Made by a program: the position numbers and the translations under genes. From Nocardia puris (GTDB lineage Bacteria; Actinomycetota; Actinomycetes; Mycobacteriales; Mycobacteriaceae), in assembly GCF_003315035.1 (NCBI RefSeq), contig NZ_QNRE01000016.1, forward strand, positions 1-64,000: 64,000 nt of DNA, given 5' to 3'. This document shows positions 55,099 through 62,389 of this stretch, piece after piece; position 1 is the stretch's first letter; each line of letters opens with the position of its first letter. The notes beneath the pieces were generated by a model. That model searched no databases. It was given only the letters and a program-made list of their open reading frames with translations, and was not told the origin of the DNA.

Positions 55099-55653
55099 AT
55101 GGTTGCCCCGTTGGATATCCCGCGTTTGACTGCAAACGACAGATTTGTGCTCCGCTCCTGGGAGATCAGCGACCTGCCTCTGGTTCGAGAGGCGTCGAGC
55201 GACGATCACATCCCGTTGATCACGACCGTTCCGGCGGTGTACTCGCGAGAAGCAGGCGAAGCCTTCGTGCGTCGGCAGTGGGAGCGTGTATCGACCGGCA
55301 GTGGGTATCCGTTCGTCATCGTGCGGGTTGAGGACGGTCGGCCGCTCGGGTCGGTCGGTCTGTGGTTGCGGGACCTGGACGAGGGGCGTGCGATGCTGGG
55401 CTACTGGGTGGTCAAGTCCGCTCGTGGTCAGCGGGTCGCTGCGGAAGCGCTTCGAGCGGTCACTGCCTGGGCCCTTACTGACCTGGAGATCCGCCGCCTT
55501 CACCTATATGTCGAGCCCTGGAATGCCGCATCCCAGCGGACGGCTGAGCGTGTGGGTTTCCAGTGTGAGGGCCTGCTCCGCAGTTGGCAGCTGGTCGGCG
55601 AGGAGCGTCGGGACATGATCATGTATTCGATGTTGGGTTCTGATCTGTCCTGA
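55099..55653 (+). CDS. RimJ/RimL-type GNAT acetyltransferase
   Basis: A 184-residue GNAT of the RimJ/RimL subgroup. Recognisable pieces are FVLRSWEISDLPLVREASSD at the N terminus, AMLGYWVVKSARGQRVAAEA for the acetyl-CoA loop and LHLYVEPWNAASQRTAERVG near the C terminus. Members acetylate protein N termini, amines or antibiotics. ATG 55099 has AGGA upstream. It precedes the biosynthetic operon on the same strand but is separated from it. Confidence 0.8.
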   Translation: MVAPLDIPRLTANDRFVLRSWEISDLPLVREASSDDHIPLITTVPAVYSREAGEAFVRRQWERVSTGSGYPFVIVRVEDGRPLGSVGLWLRDLDEGRAMLGYWVVKSARGQRVAAEALRAVTAWALTDLEIRRLHLYVEPWNAASQRTAERVGFQCEGLLRSWQLVGEERRDMIMYSMLGSDLS

Positions 55654-55677
55654 TCGGCCGCCTGTTGGCTGACCTCG

Positions 55678-55845
55678 GTGGGCACCTCCAGATTCGGTAC
55701 CGTCGCTTACGACCATGACGGCCTCCTACTCGGTCAGGGCTACTATGACCCGCTATCGCCCGGGACGACGATCATCCCGGACGGGCTGCCGAGCGGGAAA
55801 TTAGCTGGTGAAGGCCGCTGTTCGCGCGGCACTATTGTCCGATGA
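55678..55845 (+). CDS. Possible 55-residue peptide coupled to the kinase gene
   Basis: From GTG 55678 a 55-residue frame runs through AYDHDGLLLGQGYYDPLSPG and ends GTIVR, its TGA overlapping the kinase ATG as ATGA. Third positions are mainly G or C, and the overlap is typical of real coupled genes. No ribosome-binding site is evident and no family is recognised. It could be a peptide substrate of this operon, the tail of a decayed gene, or chance. Confidence 0.4.
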   Translation: MGTSRFGTVAYDHDGLLLGQGYYDPLSPGTTIIPDGLPSGKLAGEGRCSRGTIVR

Positions 55846-56780
55846 CCGAGATCGAAATCCCGGTGTCCCGGATCGCGTGGAGCGAGCTGCCCATCTCGGT
55901 GCGAGGCGAGATCGAGAGTCGCTTGGGCGCGGGAGTGCGTTCGGGATCGACCCAACCGGGCGGATTCAGCCGCGGAATGGCATCCCGGCTAGCGATGGTG
56001 GACGGTCGCACGGTGTTTGCCAAAGCAATCCCCATCAGAGACCGTTTCGCCCACCGGTACCGGATCGAAGGCGACACCGCGACTCAGCTCCCAGCAGAGA
56101 TCCCGGCACCAGCGGTGAGGTTCATGCTGGAAATCGACGGGTGGCGAGTCCTGGTATTCGACGACGTCACCGGTCGCCATCCCCGTTTCGACCAGCCTAC
56201 GGAATTGGCGGCGGTGCTCGCCGTGGTCGAGGACATGGCACGGATGCTGACACCGAACCCACTACCGGACGTACCGACCCTGGCCGATGATCTCGGATCG
56301 GACTTATCAGGTTGGCGGAAGCTGGCCGGCGGCGAGCTGGCCGGTAACTTGGACGAGTGGTCGGCCCGGAACGTGGATCGGCTCGCTGTTCTCGAATCCG
56401 GGTGGGAGCGTGCCACGGTCGGGCAGACGTTGCTGCATACCGATCTTCGCGCCGACAACATGCTGGTGCGCCCCGATGGCACGGTGATGATCGTGGACTG
56501 GTCCTGGCCATCCGTGGGTGCGGCGTGGGTGGATCTGGTGTTCCTGGCGACCGCCTTCGCCCTGCATGGGGTCGATCCCGAACCGATCCTGGGCTCGCAC
56601 GCCCTCACCCGGGGCGTCGATCCTGATGCGATCTCTGCGCTGGTGTGCGCGCTGGCGGGGTACTGGATCCGAGAGAGCCGTCGGCCTGGAGGGTCGCAGT
56701 CGGTGGCTCTGCGTCGGCACCGCGCCGAGTCAGGTCGCGCAACGGTTGCGTGGTTGCAGCGGCGGGTCGGGTGGAAGTGA
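55842..56780 (+). CDS. Aminoglycoside-phosphotransferase-like kinase
   Basis: A 312-residue APH-fold enzyme. The Brenner motif is LLHTDLRADNMLV near residue 200 (H-x-D-x4-N), followed by the metal-binding TVMIVDWSWPSVGAAW. The N-lobe has VFAKAIP with the likely ATP-binding Lys. Such kinases phosphorylate hydroxyls of antibiotics, sugars or biosynthetic intermediates. It starts within the 55-residue frame's stop and ends overlapping the oxygenase gene (GTGA), so it is part of a coupled operon and more likely biosynthetic or self-protective than housekeeping. Confidence 0.8.
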   Translation: MTEIEIPVSRIAWSELPISVRGEIESRLGAGVRSGSTQPGGFSRGMASRLAMVDGRTVFAKAIPIRDRFAHRYRIEGDTATQLPAEIPAPAVRFMLEIDGWRVLVFDDVTGRHPRFDQPTELAAVLAVVEDMARMLTPNPLPDVPTLADDLGSDLSGWRKLAGGELAGNLDEWSARNVDRLAVLESGWERATVGQTLLHTDLRADNMLVRPDGTVMIVDWSWPSVGAAWVDLVFLATAFALHGVDPEPILGSHALTRGVDPDAISALVCALAGYWIRESRRPGGSQSVALRRHRAESGRATVAWLQRRVGWK

Positions 56781-57526
56781 GCGCAGCGCGGTCCGCTATG
56801 ACCGGTGGTGTGAACACGAGGTACGAAGTCGAACATGCGCAGCGGATCGCCGCCGCGCATGACGACCTGGAGCGGCACGGTGCCGCGGTGGTGTCCTGGC
56901 TCTTTCCCGCGTCAGTTCGGTATGCGATTGCGGCTGAGGCCATCTGGTTGGCGGAGCAGTTGGGCGTCCGTCGGGACTTGGCTTTCGCCGAGACAGGTTT
57001 CACGCCTCGCCGGATGAGGAACGTGAGGCGGGCGCAGATCGCGGAGAGCGGAGTTGTGATCCGGGAGACGTATGCATCACCCGAGGTCGCCGAGGTTGTG
57101 GCTGCCGTGGCCGGTCAAGCTGTGTATTCATGCCCGTATGAGCCCGAACAGTTCGTGGTTACCCAGCTGGACCGGGTGGGTGACACGCATGGATGGCATT
57201 GGGACGATTACAGTTTCGCGCTGGTGTGGGTGGCCGAATGCCCGGACACCGTTGACGGCGGATTCGTCGAGTGTGTCCCGGGCACGGTGTGGGATAAGCA
57301 GCAGCCGGGCATCGAGCAGGTACTTCGTGATCGCGCGATCCACCGGCTGGAGGCCGGTCCGGGACAGGTGTATCTCATGCGGGCGAGTACGACGCTGCAT
57401 CGGGTGCACCCGATTCGGCGGGGCCGCCGCACGATTGTGAACATGGCGTTCGCGGCGGAGGATGAATTGTCGCGGCCCGTATCGCACGAGACGATGGACG
57501 CACTGTGGTCCGAGCCTGGGGATTGA
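56777..57526 (+). CDS. BesD/HalD-like Fe(II)/2-oxoglutarate oxygenase
   Basis: About 249 residues (GTG 56777, overlapping the kinase stop; ATG 56798 is an alternative). It resembles the BesD/HalD amino-acid halogenase family in ETGFTPRRMRNVR and in the core THGWHWDDYSFALVW, then GGFVECVPGTVW, STTLHRVHPI and RRTIVNMAF. The metal site reads His-x-Asp with the distal His in LHRV. Halogenases of this family have Gly in place of that Asp, so a hydroxylase is expected. A free amino acid such as lysine is the known type of substrate for the family; the actual substrate is unknown. Confidence 0.75.
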   Translation: MSAARSAMTGGVNTRYEVEHAQRIAAAHDDLERHGAAVVSWLFPASVRYAIAAEAIWLAEQLGVRRDLAFAETGFTPRRMRNVRRAQIAESGVVIRETYASPEVAEVVAAVAGQAVYSCPYEPEQFVVTQLDRVGDTHGWHWDDYSFALVWVAECPDTVDGGFVECVPGTVWDKQQPGIEQVLRDRAIHRLEAGPGQVYLMRASTTLHRVHPIRRGRRTIVNMAFAAEDELSRPVSHETMDALWSEPGD

Positions 57527-57538
57527 GCGGAGGAAACC

Positions 57539-58333
57539 TTGCCGGTTGAGAGCGTCACATTGGGATCAGTGGACGGTGTGCGGCTCGACGCAGCGGTCCA
57601 TATGGCATCCGTTCCGGCCAAGGGGGTCGTGCTGCTGGTGCACGGGATCACTGTGGATATGGACGAGGGCGGTGGGATGTTCGTCCGCTTGGCCGAGCGA
57701 CTGACCGCTGTGGGATTTGATGTCGTGCGGTTCTCGTTCCGGGGGCATGGAAACAGCGGTGGGACGCAACGCGGAGTGACCATTGCTGGCGAGTGCCTGG
57801 ATCTGGAGGCTGCGGTGCAGTTCCTCCAGGGGCGGTTTCCGGGCCGGTTTTCGATTGTGGCGGCTAGTTTCGGGGCCGTGTCCACGGTGCTGTCGCTGCC
57901 GTGGCTTGCTGATGGGCTTGATCGGTTGGTGCTGTGGAATCCTGTCCTCGACCTGCGGCATACGTTCCTGGAGCCGGATTTGGCGTGGGGTGAAGAGAAC
58001 TTCGGCGCGTCGCAGCGCAAACTATTGCACGACACCGGAGTCCTGGTGGTCGACGGGGAATTCGAACTCGGCCGCGTGTTGTTCAGCGAGTTCGCCCACT
58101 ACGACCCACTGGCACGATTCCTCGACAGCACCGTGCCGTCGCTGATCGTCCATGGAGACCGTGACACCGCGGTCTCCTACGAGATTTCCGCTCGGGCCGC
58201 GATGTCGAGGCCGAATACGGCGCTGCGTACCATCGCTGGTTCGGATCACGGCTTCGACTCGCGGGAGCGCGAAGATCAGGCGATCTCGGAGACGGTTGAC
58301 TGGCTGGTCGGCCAGGTCGCGCCCGCCTCGTGA
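57539..58333 (+). CDS. Alpha/beta hydrolase
   Basis: A 264-residue alpha/beta hydrolase starting at TTG 57539, supported by a strong GGAGG five to six bases upstream. The nucleophile is Ser in IVAASFGAVSTV, the acid Asp is in IVHGDRDTAV and the His in IAGSDHGFDS; HGITVDMDEGGGMF forms the oxyanion loop. Together they suggest a BAAT/lysophospholipase-like acyl hydrolase or transferase. It overlaps the next gene's GTG start by four bases. Its role in the pathway is not known. Confidence 0.8.
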   Translation: MPVESVTLGSVDGVRLDAAVHMASVPAKGVVLLVHGITVDMDEGGGMFVRLAERLTAVGFDVVRFSFRGHGNSGGTQRGVTIAGECLDLEAAVQFLQGRFPGRFSIVAASFGAVSTVLSLPWLADGLDRLVLWNPVLDLRHTFLEPDLAWGEENFGASQRKLLHDTGVLVVDGEFELGRVLFSEFAHYDPLARFLDSTVPSLIVHGDRDTAVSYEISARAAMSRPNTALRTIAGSDHGFDSREREDQAISETVDWLVGQVAPAS

Positions 58334-58992
58334 CTCCCAGGGACCTGCACGGGCCGATTCGGCTCGGTGATGATGTGATCATCGGCGAGCACTGCGTTCT
58401 GGGATGCCCGAAGGAAACGCGTCTGCGGGAAGCTCAACGTGGGCGATGGTCGGCGGGTACTCCTGTCGTGATCGGAGATCGGAGTCTGCTGTTCAACCAG
58501 GTCATCATCCAGGAAGGCACAGCTCTTGGCATGGAGTGCGTGGTAGAAGACCGGGCACGGATCGGGTACGGGTGTGTGATCGGCGACCGGACCCGGGTCG
58601 TCCACGGCGCCTACATCTGTGATCGCGTCACGATCGGCGCGGACGCGTGTGTCGCTGGGTTCGTTTGCGATGCGACGGTGATCGGTGACCGCGCGACCGT
58701 GATGGGCGAGCTGGTCCACGAGTACACGAGTCCGCATCTGGGTTGGTGGGGAGTGGATGAAGAACCGCCCGTGGTCGAGGCGGATTCGGTGGTCGGGTTT
58801 GGTGCACGAGTGGTCGGCGGCGTCCGGATCGGGCCTCGCAGCTACGTCGCGGCCGGCGCGGTCGTGACCAAGAACGTGCCGAGTGAGCACGTCGTCACCG
58901 GCGTCAATGTTCACACGCCGATCGGCGAGTGGCCCGGTAAACGTCTTTCGGCGCTGATCGAACACTGGACGGCACCGCGACCGATGCGGTGA
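58330..58992 (+). CDS. Left-handed beta-helix (hexapeptide) acyltransferase
   Basis: A 220-residue protein built of hexapeptide repeats (LGDDVIIGEHCVLG, ARIGYGCVIGDRTRVVHGAY, VRIGPRSYVAAGAVVTKNVP), which form the trimeric acyl-CoA or acyl-ACP binding helix of sugar and amine acyltransferases. It begins with GTG inside the hydrolase stop. It would complete a four-step tailoring operon with kinase, oxygenase and hydrolase. The acceptor is unknown. Confidence 0.8.
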   Translation: MTPRDLHGPIRLGDDVIIGEHCVLGCPKETRLREAQRGRWSAGTPVVIGDRSLLFNQVIIQEGTALGMECVVEDRARIGYGCVIGDRTRVVHGAYICDRVTIGADACVAGFVCDATVIGDRATVMGELVHEYTSPHLGWWGVDEEPPVVEADSVVGFGARVVGGVRIGPRSYVAAGAVVTKNVPSEHVVTGVNVHTPIGEWPGKRLSALIEHWTAPRPMR

Positions 58993-59005
58993 TCGAAGCC
59001 GCGCA

Positions 59006-59740
59006 TCACCACCGAATGAAGTCGGAATTCTCGGTGTCGCTGCCGGCGTCGTCCTTCGGTCGTTGTGTGACCAGCGGCGGATCGAACGCTAGCGCGGTGA
59101 GTCGCGGTGCGAACCGTGCCCGCACATCGGGTCGTGGATGTGGTGTGTAGAGGGCGGGAAGGAACTCGTCGACCGGCACGATGGCCTCGGTGAGTTCGGT
59201 GGACAGTGCGGTACGCAGGCCACTGCGAGTGAGCAGATAGGCGTAGCTGCAGTGGCTGTAGCCGGGGTGGACGATCCCGGGAACCGGCGTAGGGGTTTCC
59301 GGCCGGAGCAGGTCGCGCCCGAGGTACAGCATGTCGAATGCGATATCGACTTCGTCGATCAGGTTCAGGGTCTGGAGAAGGCGTGGTGCGAATTCCGGTG
59401 GGAGGGTCGCGTCGTCTTCGAGGATCAGAGTGTACGGGGCTGCGCTGTGCTTCTCGGCGTGGTTCCAGCATGCGAGATGAGCGAGAGTGCAGCCTATTTC
59501 GCCGTATTTGAGCGGTCGATTCCACCACGGGTTGTCGGAGTCGATTTGCCAGTCGAACAGCTTGATTCCAAGCGCCTGGAGGTCGCTGGTGGCGAGTTGC
59601 CGGCCGTCGATGACCACGTCGAGGTCCGAGGTGTAGGTGACCGTCATTGCCGAAGGTAGCCGGGCGCTGATCCATGCTCGGCGGTCTTTCCGCCGTGGCA
59701 GATTCACGACATAGGTGGCGATGTCGTCCAGATTCGTCAC
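59006..59740 (-). CDS. Glycosyltransferase family 25-like protein
   Basis: A 244-residue protein. IATYVVNLPRRKDRRAW at the N terminus, KYGEIGCTLAHLACW, TLILEDDATLPPEF (EDD-type metal site) and SHCSYAYLLTRSGLRTAL are the usual GT25 landmarks. GT25 enzymes transfer sugars such as galactose in LPS or collagen modification. It is convergent with the tailoring operon and begins inside the regulator stop (GTGA), so regulator and transferase are cotranscribed. Glycosylation of the cluster product is plausible but unproven. Confidence 0.75.
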   Translation of the reverse strand: MTNLDDIATYVVNLPRRKDRRAWISARLPSAMTVTYTSDLDVVIDGRQLATSDLQALGIKLFDWQIDSDNPWWNRPLKYGEIGCTLAHLACWNHAEKHSAAPYTLILEDDATLPPEFAPRLLQTLNLIDEVDIAFDMLYLGRDLLRPETPTPVPGIVHPGYSHCSYAYLLTRSGLRTALSTELTEAIVPVDEFLPALYTPHPRPDVRARFAPRLTALAFDPPLVTQRPKDDAGSDTENSDFIRW

Positions 59741-60957
59741 GCCGTTTGCCCGGGGGAGCAGCGGTGATGGCAGGTGAAGCGTTTGGTGTTGTCGATCACG
59801 ACTCCCCAGTTCGCGCCGTGGGGGCGGGACATGAGCAGCAGGGGCTCCATGACGGTGAGGTCGGCGACGTCGGTGATGCCGCCGACGCGACGGGCTTCGG
59901 TGACCACGACGAAGTCATCCTGACCGACGTGGTCGGAGAGGTATTCGACATTGGTGGGTCCTCGTCGTGGATCGAGTAGTGCGCGGGCCGCGCCGAGGAC
60001 CCCGAGGGTGAGGCACCCGCCCAGCAGTAGCGCGGTGGTTCCCTGCACGGTGAGCCGGGTGAGCACGGCGAGGTCTTCGATCAGCTCGCCACCGGGTGTC
60101 CACCGTGGAGCCATACAGCGATTGTCCAGTTCGGGTACGACGAGAGGGTCGTCCTCACCGAGCGGATTCGCATCAAAGTAGAAGGGTAACTGCGGGAGGA
60201 ACTCCCGGTATTTGGCATTCCACGGTGGGCCGCCGATCACCACGAGAACCTCGACCTGGGTATCGAAGTACTCCGAGGGCGCGAAGTCGCGCACAACCGC
60301 GGTGGGAGCGAGTTGCGCCAGTTGGGTACGGACGAAGATCAATGTGTCCAAGTCAGCGAACTTGGCATACCGCAGGTAGTTCCGATCCTGTGGTGACGCA
60401 TACTCTGGACGTTCGTCCACGGGGATTTCGGAGCAGACAATGTCGACGCCACCGCCAGGACGCAGGCCCCAGAACCGGCGCACAGCATCGTAGGGATCCT
60501 GTTTGCTGGCCCGGCCGTGGTGGCTCGGGCTGCGGTCGATGGCCTGCGTCTGTGCCCCGTCAGGAGCCGACGAGATCGTTACCAGGAGATAAGCCAGGGT
60601 GTCGAGGGCTTGGTCGGAACGGCGGCGCACGGTCTTCACCGCGCACTTGAGGTGCTGGGCCAGGGACTCTTGCCTGTCGGTGAGCGTCGGGTAACTGTGG
60701 TCAGGTCGAACGTTGAAATCCACTTCGGCGTAGACCCGCTCGCTCTCAGTGAGCTGACCGATCGCCTGACGCAGGATTGCGGCGAGATGTTCGATGTGTT
60801 CGGCAGAGCCAGGCTCGACGTCGGAGTCGCGGCACAGATATGCCTGCACAGGTTCGCCGATGATGGTGAGCAGTGCTGTGGGCCGCGCCAATCCGAGTCC
60901 GCGGCGCACCCGTCTCAAGCTGTCCTTCACCTGGTCGATAGAGGGCGGCGCCAGCAT
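59737..60957 (-). CDS. Cluster-linked HTH regulator with sensor-like C terminus
   Basis: A 406-residue protein. An HTH-like stretch lies near residues 90-120 (LTDRQESLAQHLKCAVKTV). Residues about 170-390 contain LPFYFDANPLGEDDP, DLAVLTRLTVQGTTALLLGG and LGVLGAARALLDPR, features of a sensor-like domain I recall from many Streptomyces regulators, with unknown ligand. It is divergent from the candidate RiPP operon, and phased TGTCCA repeats lie over its start and in the shared gap. Control of both directions by this protein is the simplest reading. Confidence 0.6.
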   Translation of the reverse strand: MLAPPSIDQVKDSLRRVRRGLGLARPTALLTIIGEPVQAYLCRDSDVEPGSAEHIEHLAAILRQAIGQLTESERVYAEVDFNVRPDHSYPTLTDRQESLAQHLKCAVKTVRRRSDQALDTLAYLLVTISSAPDGAQTQAIDRSPSHHGRASKQDPYDAVRRFWGLRPGGGVDIVCSEIPVDERPEYASPQDRNYLRYAKFADLDTLIFVRTQLAQLAPTAVVRDFAPSEYFDTQVEVLVVIGGPPWNAKYREFLPQLPFYFDANPLGEDDPLVVPELDNRCMAPRWTPGGELIEDLAVLTRLTVQGTTALLLGGCLTLGVLGAARALLDPRRGPTNVEYLSDHVGQDDFVVVTEARRVGGITDVADLTVMEPLLLMSRPHGANWGVVIDNTKRFTCHHRCSPGQTA

Positions 60958-60958
60958 C

Positions 60959-61062
60959 TGTCCACCTTATGTCCAGCGAAGGCGAATGCGACATCGGGTT
61001 TCCCGAGCGGCCGTACTACCTGTGTCCAGAAAATGTCCAATCCAGTCCAGGGTGTCCAGAAA
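60959..61062. promoter_or_regulatory. Phased TGTCCA repeats, likely operator
   Basis: TGTCCA occurs at 60959, 60970, 61023, 61034 and 61053, with AGTCCA at 61044. Spacings are 11, 11, 10 and 9 bases inside clusters, close to one helical turn, and TGTCCAGAAA is repeated exactly 30 bases apart (61023 and 61053). The cluster lies between the regulator start and the peptide gene, as expected for a cooperative operator. Confidence 0.6.
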
Positions 61063-61198
61063 CTCGGGATGCAGCAGGGATAGCACATACACCGCAGTCG
61101 ACAGACACTCGAATCGTGGCTGATCGAAAACCTGTTCGGAAGTAGCAGGATTCGTGCACTCCAGCCACCGTCCAGGAGACCGACGGAAGGGAAAAGTC

Positions 61199-61291
61199 AT
61201 GTCGGAGCAAACCACCACCACGGCCGAGCGTGGGGAGTACGAAGCCCCCAAGGTGGAGACGAAAACGATGATCAGCCGCCAGTGCGACTGA
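61199..61291 (+). CDS. Candidate RiPP precursor peptide, 30 residues
   Basis: A 30-residue gene behind AAGGGAAAAG with good spacing. It starts MSEQTTTTAERGE, has a YEAPKV motif at residues 14-19 and ends MISRQCD. The YxxPx(V/L) pattern is the leader motif recognised by PqqD-like RRE domains in lasso and other actinobacterial RiPPs, and the next two genes both encode RRE-like domains. If so, the core would be the last dozen residues with Lys22, Met24, Ser26, Cys29 and Asp30 as possible modification sites. It is followed one base later by an ATG in the next gene's frame. No cyclase or protease of the lasso type is nearby. Confidence 0.6.
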   Translation: MSEQTTTTAERGEYEAPKVETKTMISRQCD

Positions 61292-61358
61292 GATGACAAC
61301 CCTGGTCGGCCGCGGTGTGGTCGGCCAGGGACCGGCGGCAACAACAAGGGGTGGTCGA

Positions 61359-62363
61359 ATGCTGACCTTGTACGTGGGTGATCTCCACTTTTCGGGATGG
61401 TCGATGCGCGGTCGAGTCGCGGTGGCCGAGAAGGGCCTTCCAGTGGCCGAAAGGATCGTGGAGCTGGATTGGCCGATCCGGGAAAGTCCGGACGGGGTGC
61501 TGTTCGCCGGCGACGGGACCGACGAACGCGAGGCCGGTATCGGCTGCGCGTGTGATGCCGACGAACTCGCGGAAGCCGATGTCGAAGGCATTCTGGAGGA
61601 CTCCGCGATGTCGCTGCTGCCTCGGGTCCCGATTCTGGCCGACACCGAGACCGGAGCCGTTGCCGGAGATGTGGTCTCGATCGCCGAATACCTCGATGAA
61701 ATCGCACCGGACTCCGGTCCCAGCCTCATGGGCACCACGCGACGCCAGCGGGCCTTGGTCCGCTCTATCTCCGCCTGGGCGAGTCACGACCTGCCGTACC
61801 TGCGCGAGGGCGCGTCCTACGCTCGCTCGCTCCGTACCGCCCCCGGCATTCCTGGGCCCGGCGCGGTGGGGCAGGCACGGTGGCTGTGTGACGTCGTGTC
61901 CGGATTGTTGGGCCGTTCGGGTGGTCCGTTCCTCGTCGGGGACTTCGGGCTCGCGGATGTGATGGTGTCGACCTACTTCCAGCAGCTCCGCGGTTGGCAT
62001 ATCGGCATCGACGACCCCGCCGTGCGCGACTACGCGCGTCGACTGCTGGAACGACCGTCGGTCGCTGACCACATCGACCAGGCCCGCGCAATCTACCGGG
62101 CCATCGACGAAGCCCCGACCGGGTCGCCGCAGTGGATCCTGCGCCACTACCGCTATCACCCGGGCAAGCAATTGCTGCACGACTGGCAACGCGACCGCTG
62201 CGAACGACTGGTCAACACCACCGCCGCGGAGGCAGTGCGGCTGGCTTACCGGGGTCTCGACCTCGAGCAGATCACGCAGACGCTCGCCCAAACCTATGAG
62301 GTGCCGCCGGAGCGCGTTGCTGACGACGTCACCACGTTGTTCGCGCGGCTCTCACCCGTCTGA
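61359..62363 (+). CDS. Glutathione-S-transferase-fold protein fused to a PqqD-like RRE
   Basis: A 334-residue protein from ATG 61359 (AAGGGGTGG upstream; an in-frame ATG at 61293 is less likely). Residues 1-90 are a thioredoxin-fold GST N-domain (MLTLYVGDLHFSGWSMRGR, and the cis-Pro region LLPRVPILAD). Residues 110-240 are the helical GST C-domain (GPFLVGDFGLADVMVSTYF). Residues about 265-334 (TAAEAVRLAYRGLDLEQITQ, then VPPERVADDVTTLFARL) match PqqD/RRE domains that bind precursor leaders. Actinobacteria use mycothiol rather than glutathione, so the thiol partner is unclear; it may act on the peptide cysteine. Confidence 0.65.
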   Translation: MLTLYVGDLHFSGWSMRGRVAVAEKGLPVAERIVELDWPIRESPDGVLFAGDGTDEREAGIGCACDADELAEADVEGILEDSAMSLLPRVPILADTETGAVAGDVVSIAEYLDEIAPDSGPSLMGTTRRQRALVRSISAWASHDLPYLREGASYARSLRTAPGIPGPGAVGQARWLCDVVSGLLGRSGGPFLVGDFGLADVMVSTYFQQLRGWHIGIDDPAVRDYARRLLERPSVADHIDQARAIYRAIDEAPTGSPQWILRHYRYHPGKQLLHDWQRDRCERLVNTTAAEAVRLAYRGLDLEQITQTLAQTYEVPPERVADDVTTLFARLSPV

Positions 62364-62389
62364 CCGTCCCCGATTCGAGGAGCATCGCG

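Noticed and set aside
54883..55503. 206-residue minus-strand frame
   Set aside because: Antisense to the RimJ/RimL-type acetyltransferase; basic, proline-rich shadow.
61199..61291. Lasso peptide precursor
   Set aside because: The YxxPxV motif fits a lasso leader, but there is no asparagine-synthetase-like cyclase or transglutaminase-type protease nearby, and the following residues are too short for a typical lasso core.
61293..61358. N-terminal extension of the GST-RRE protein (ATG 61293)
   Set aside because: The GST fold begins at MLTLYVGD (61359), which has its own AAGGGG site; the extension has no homology-like features.
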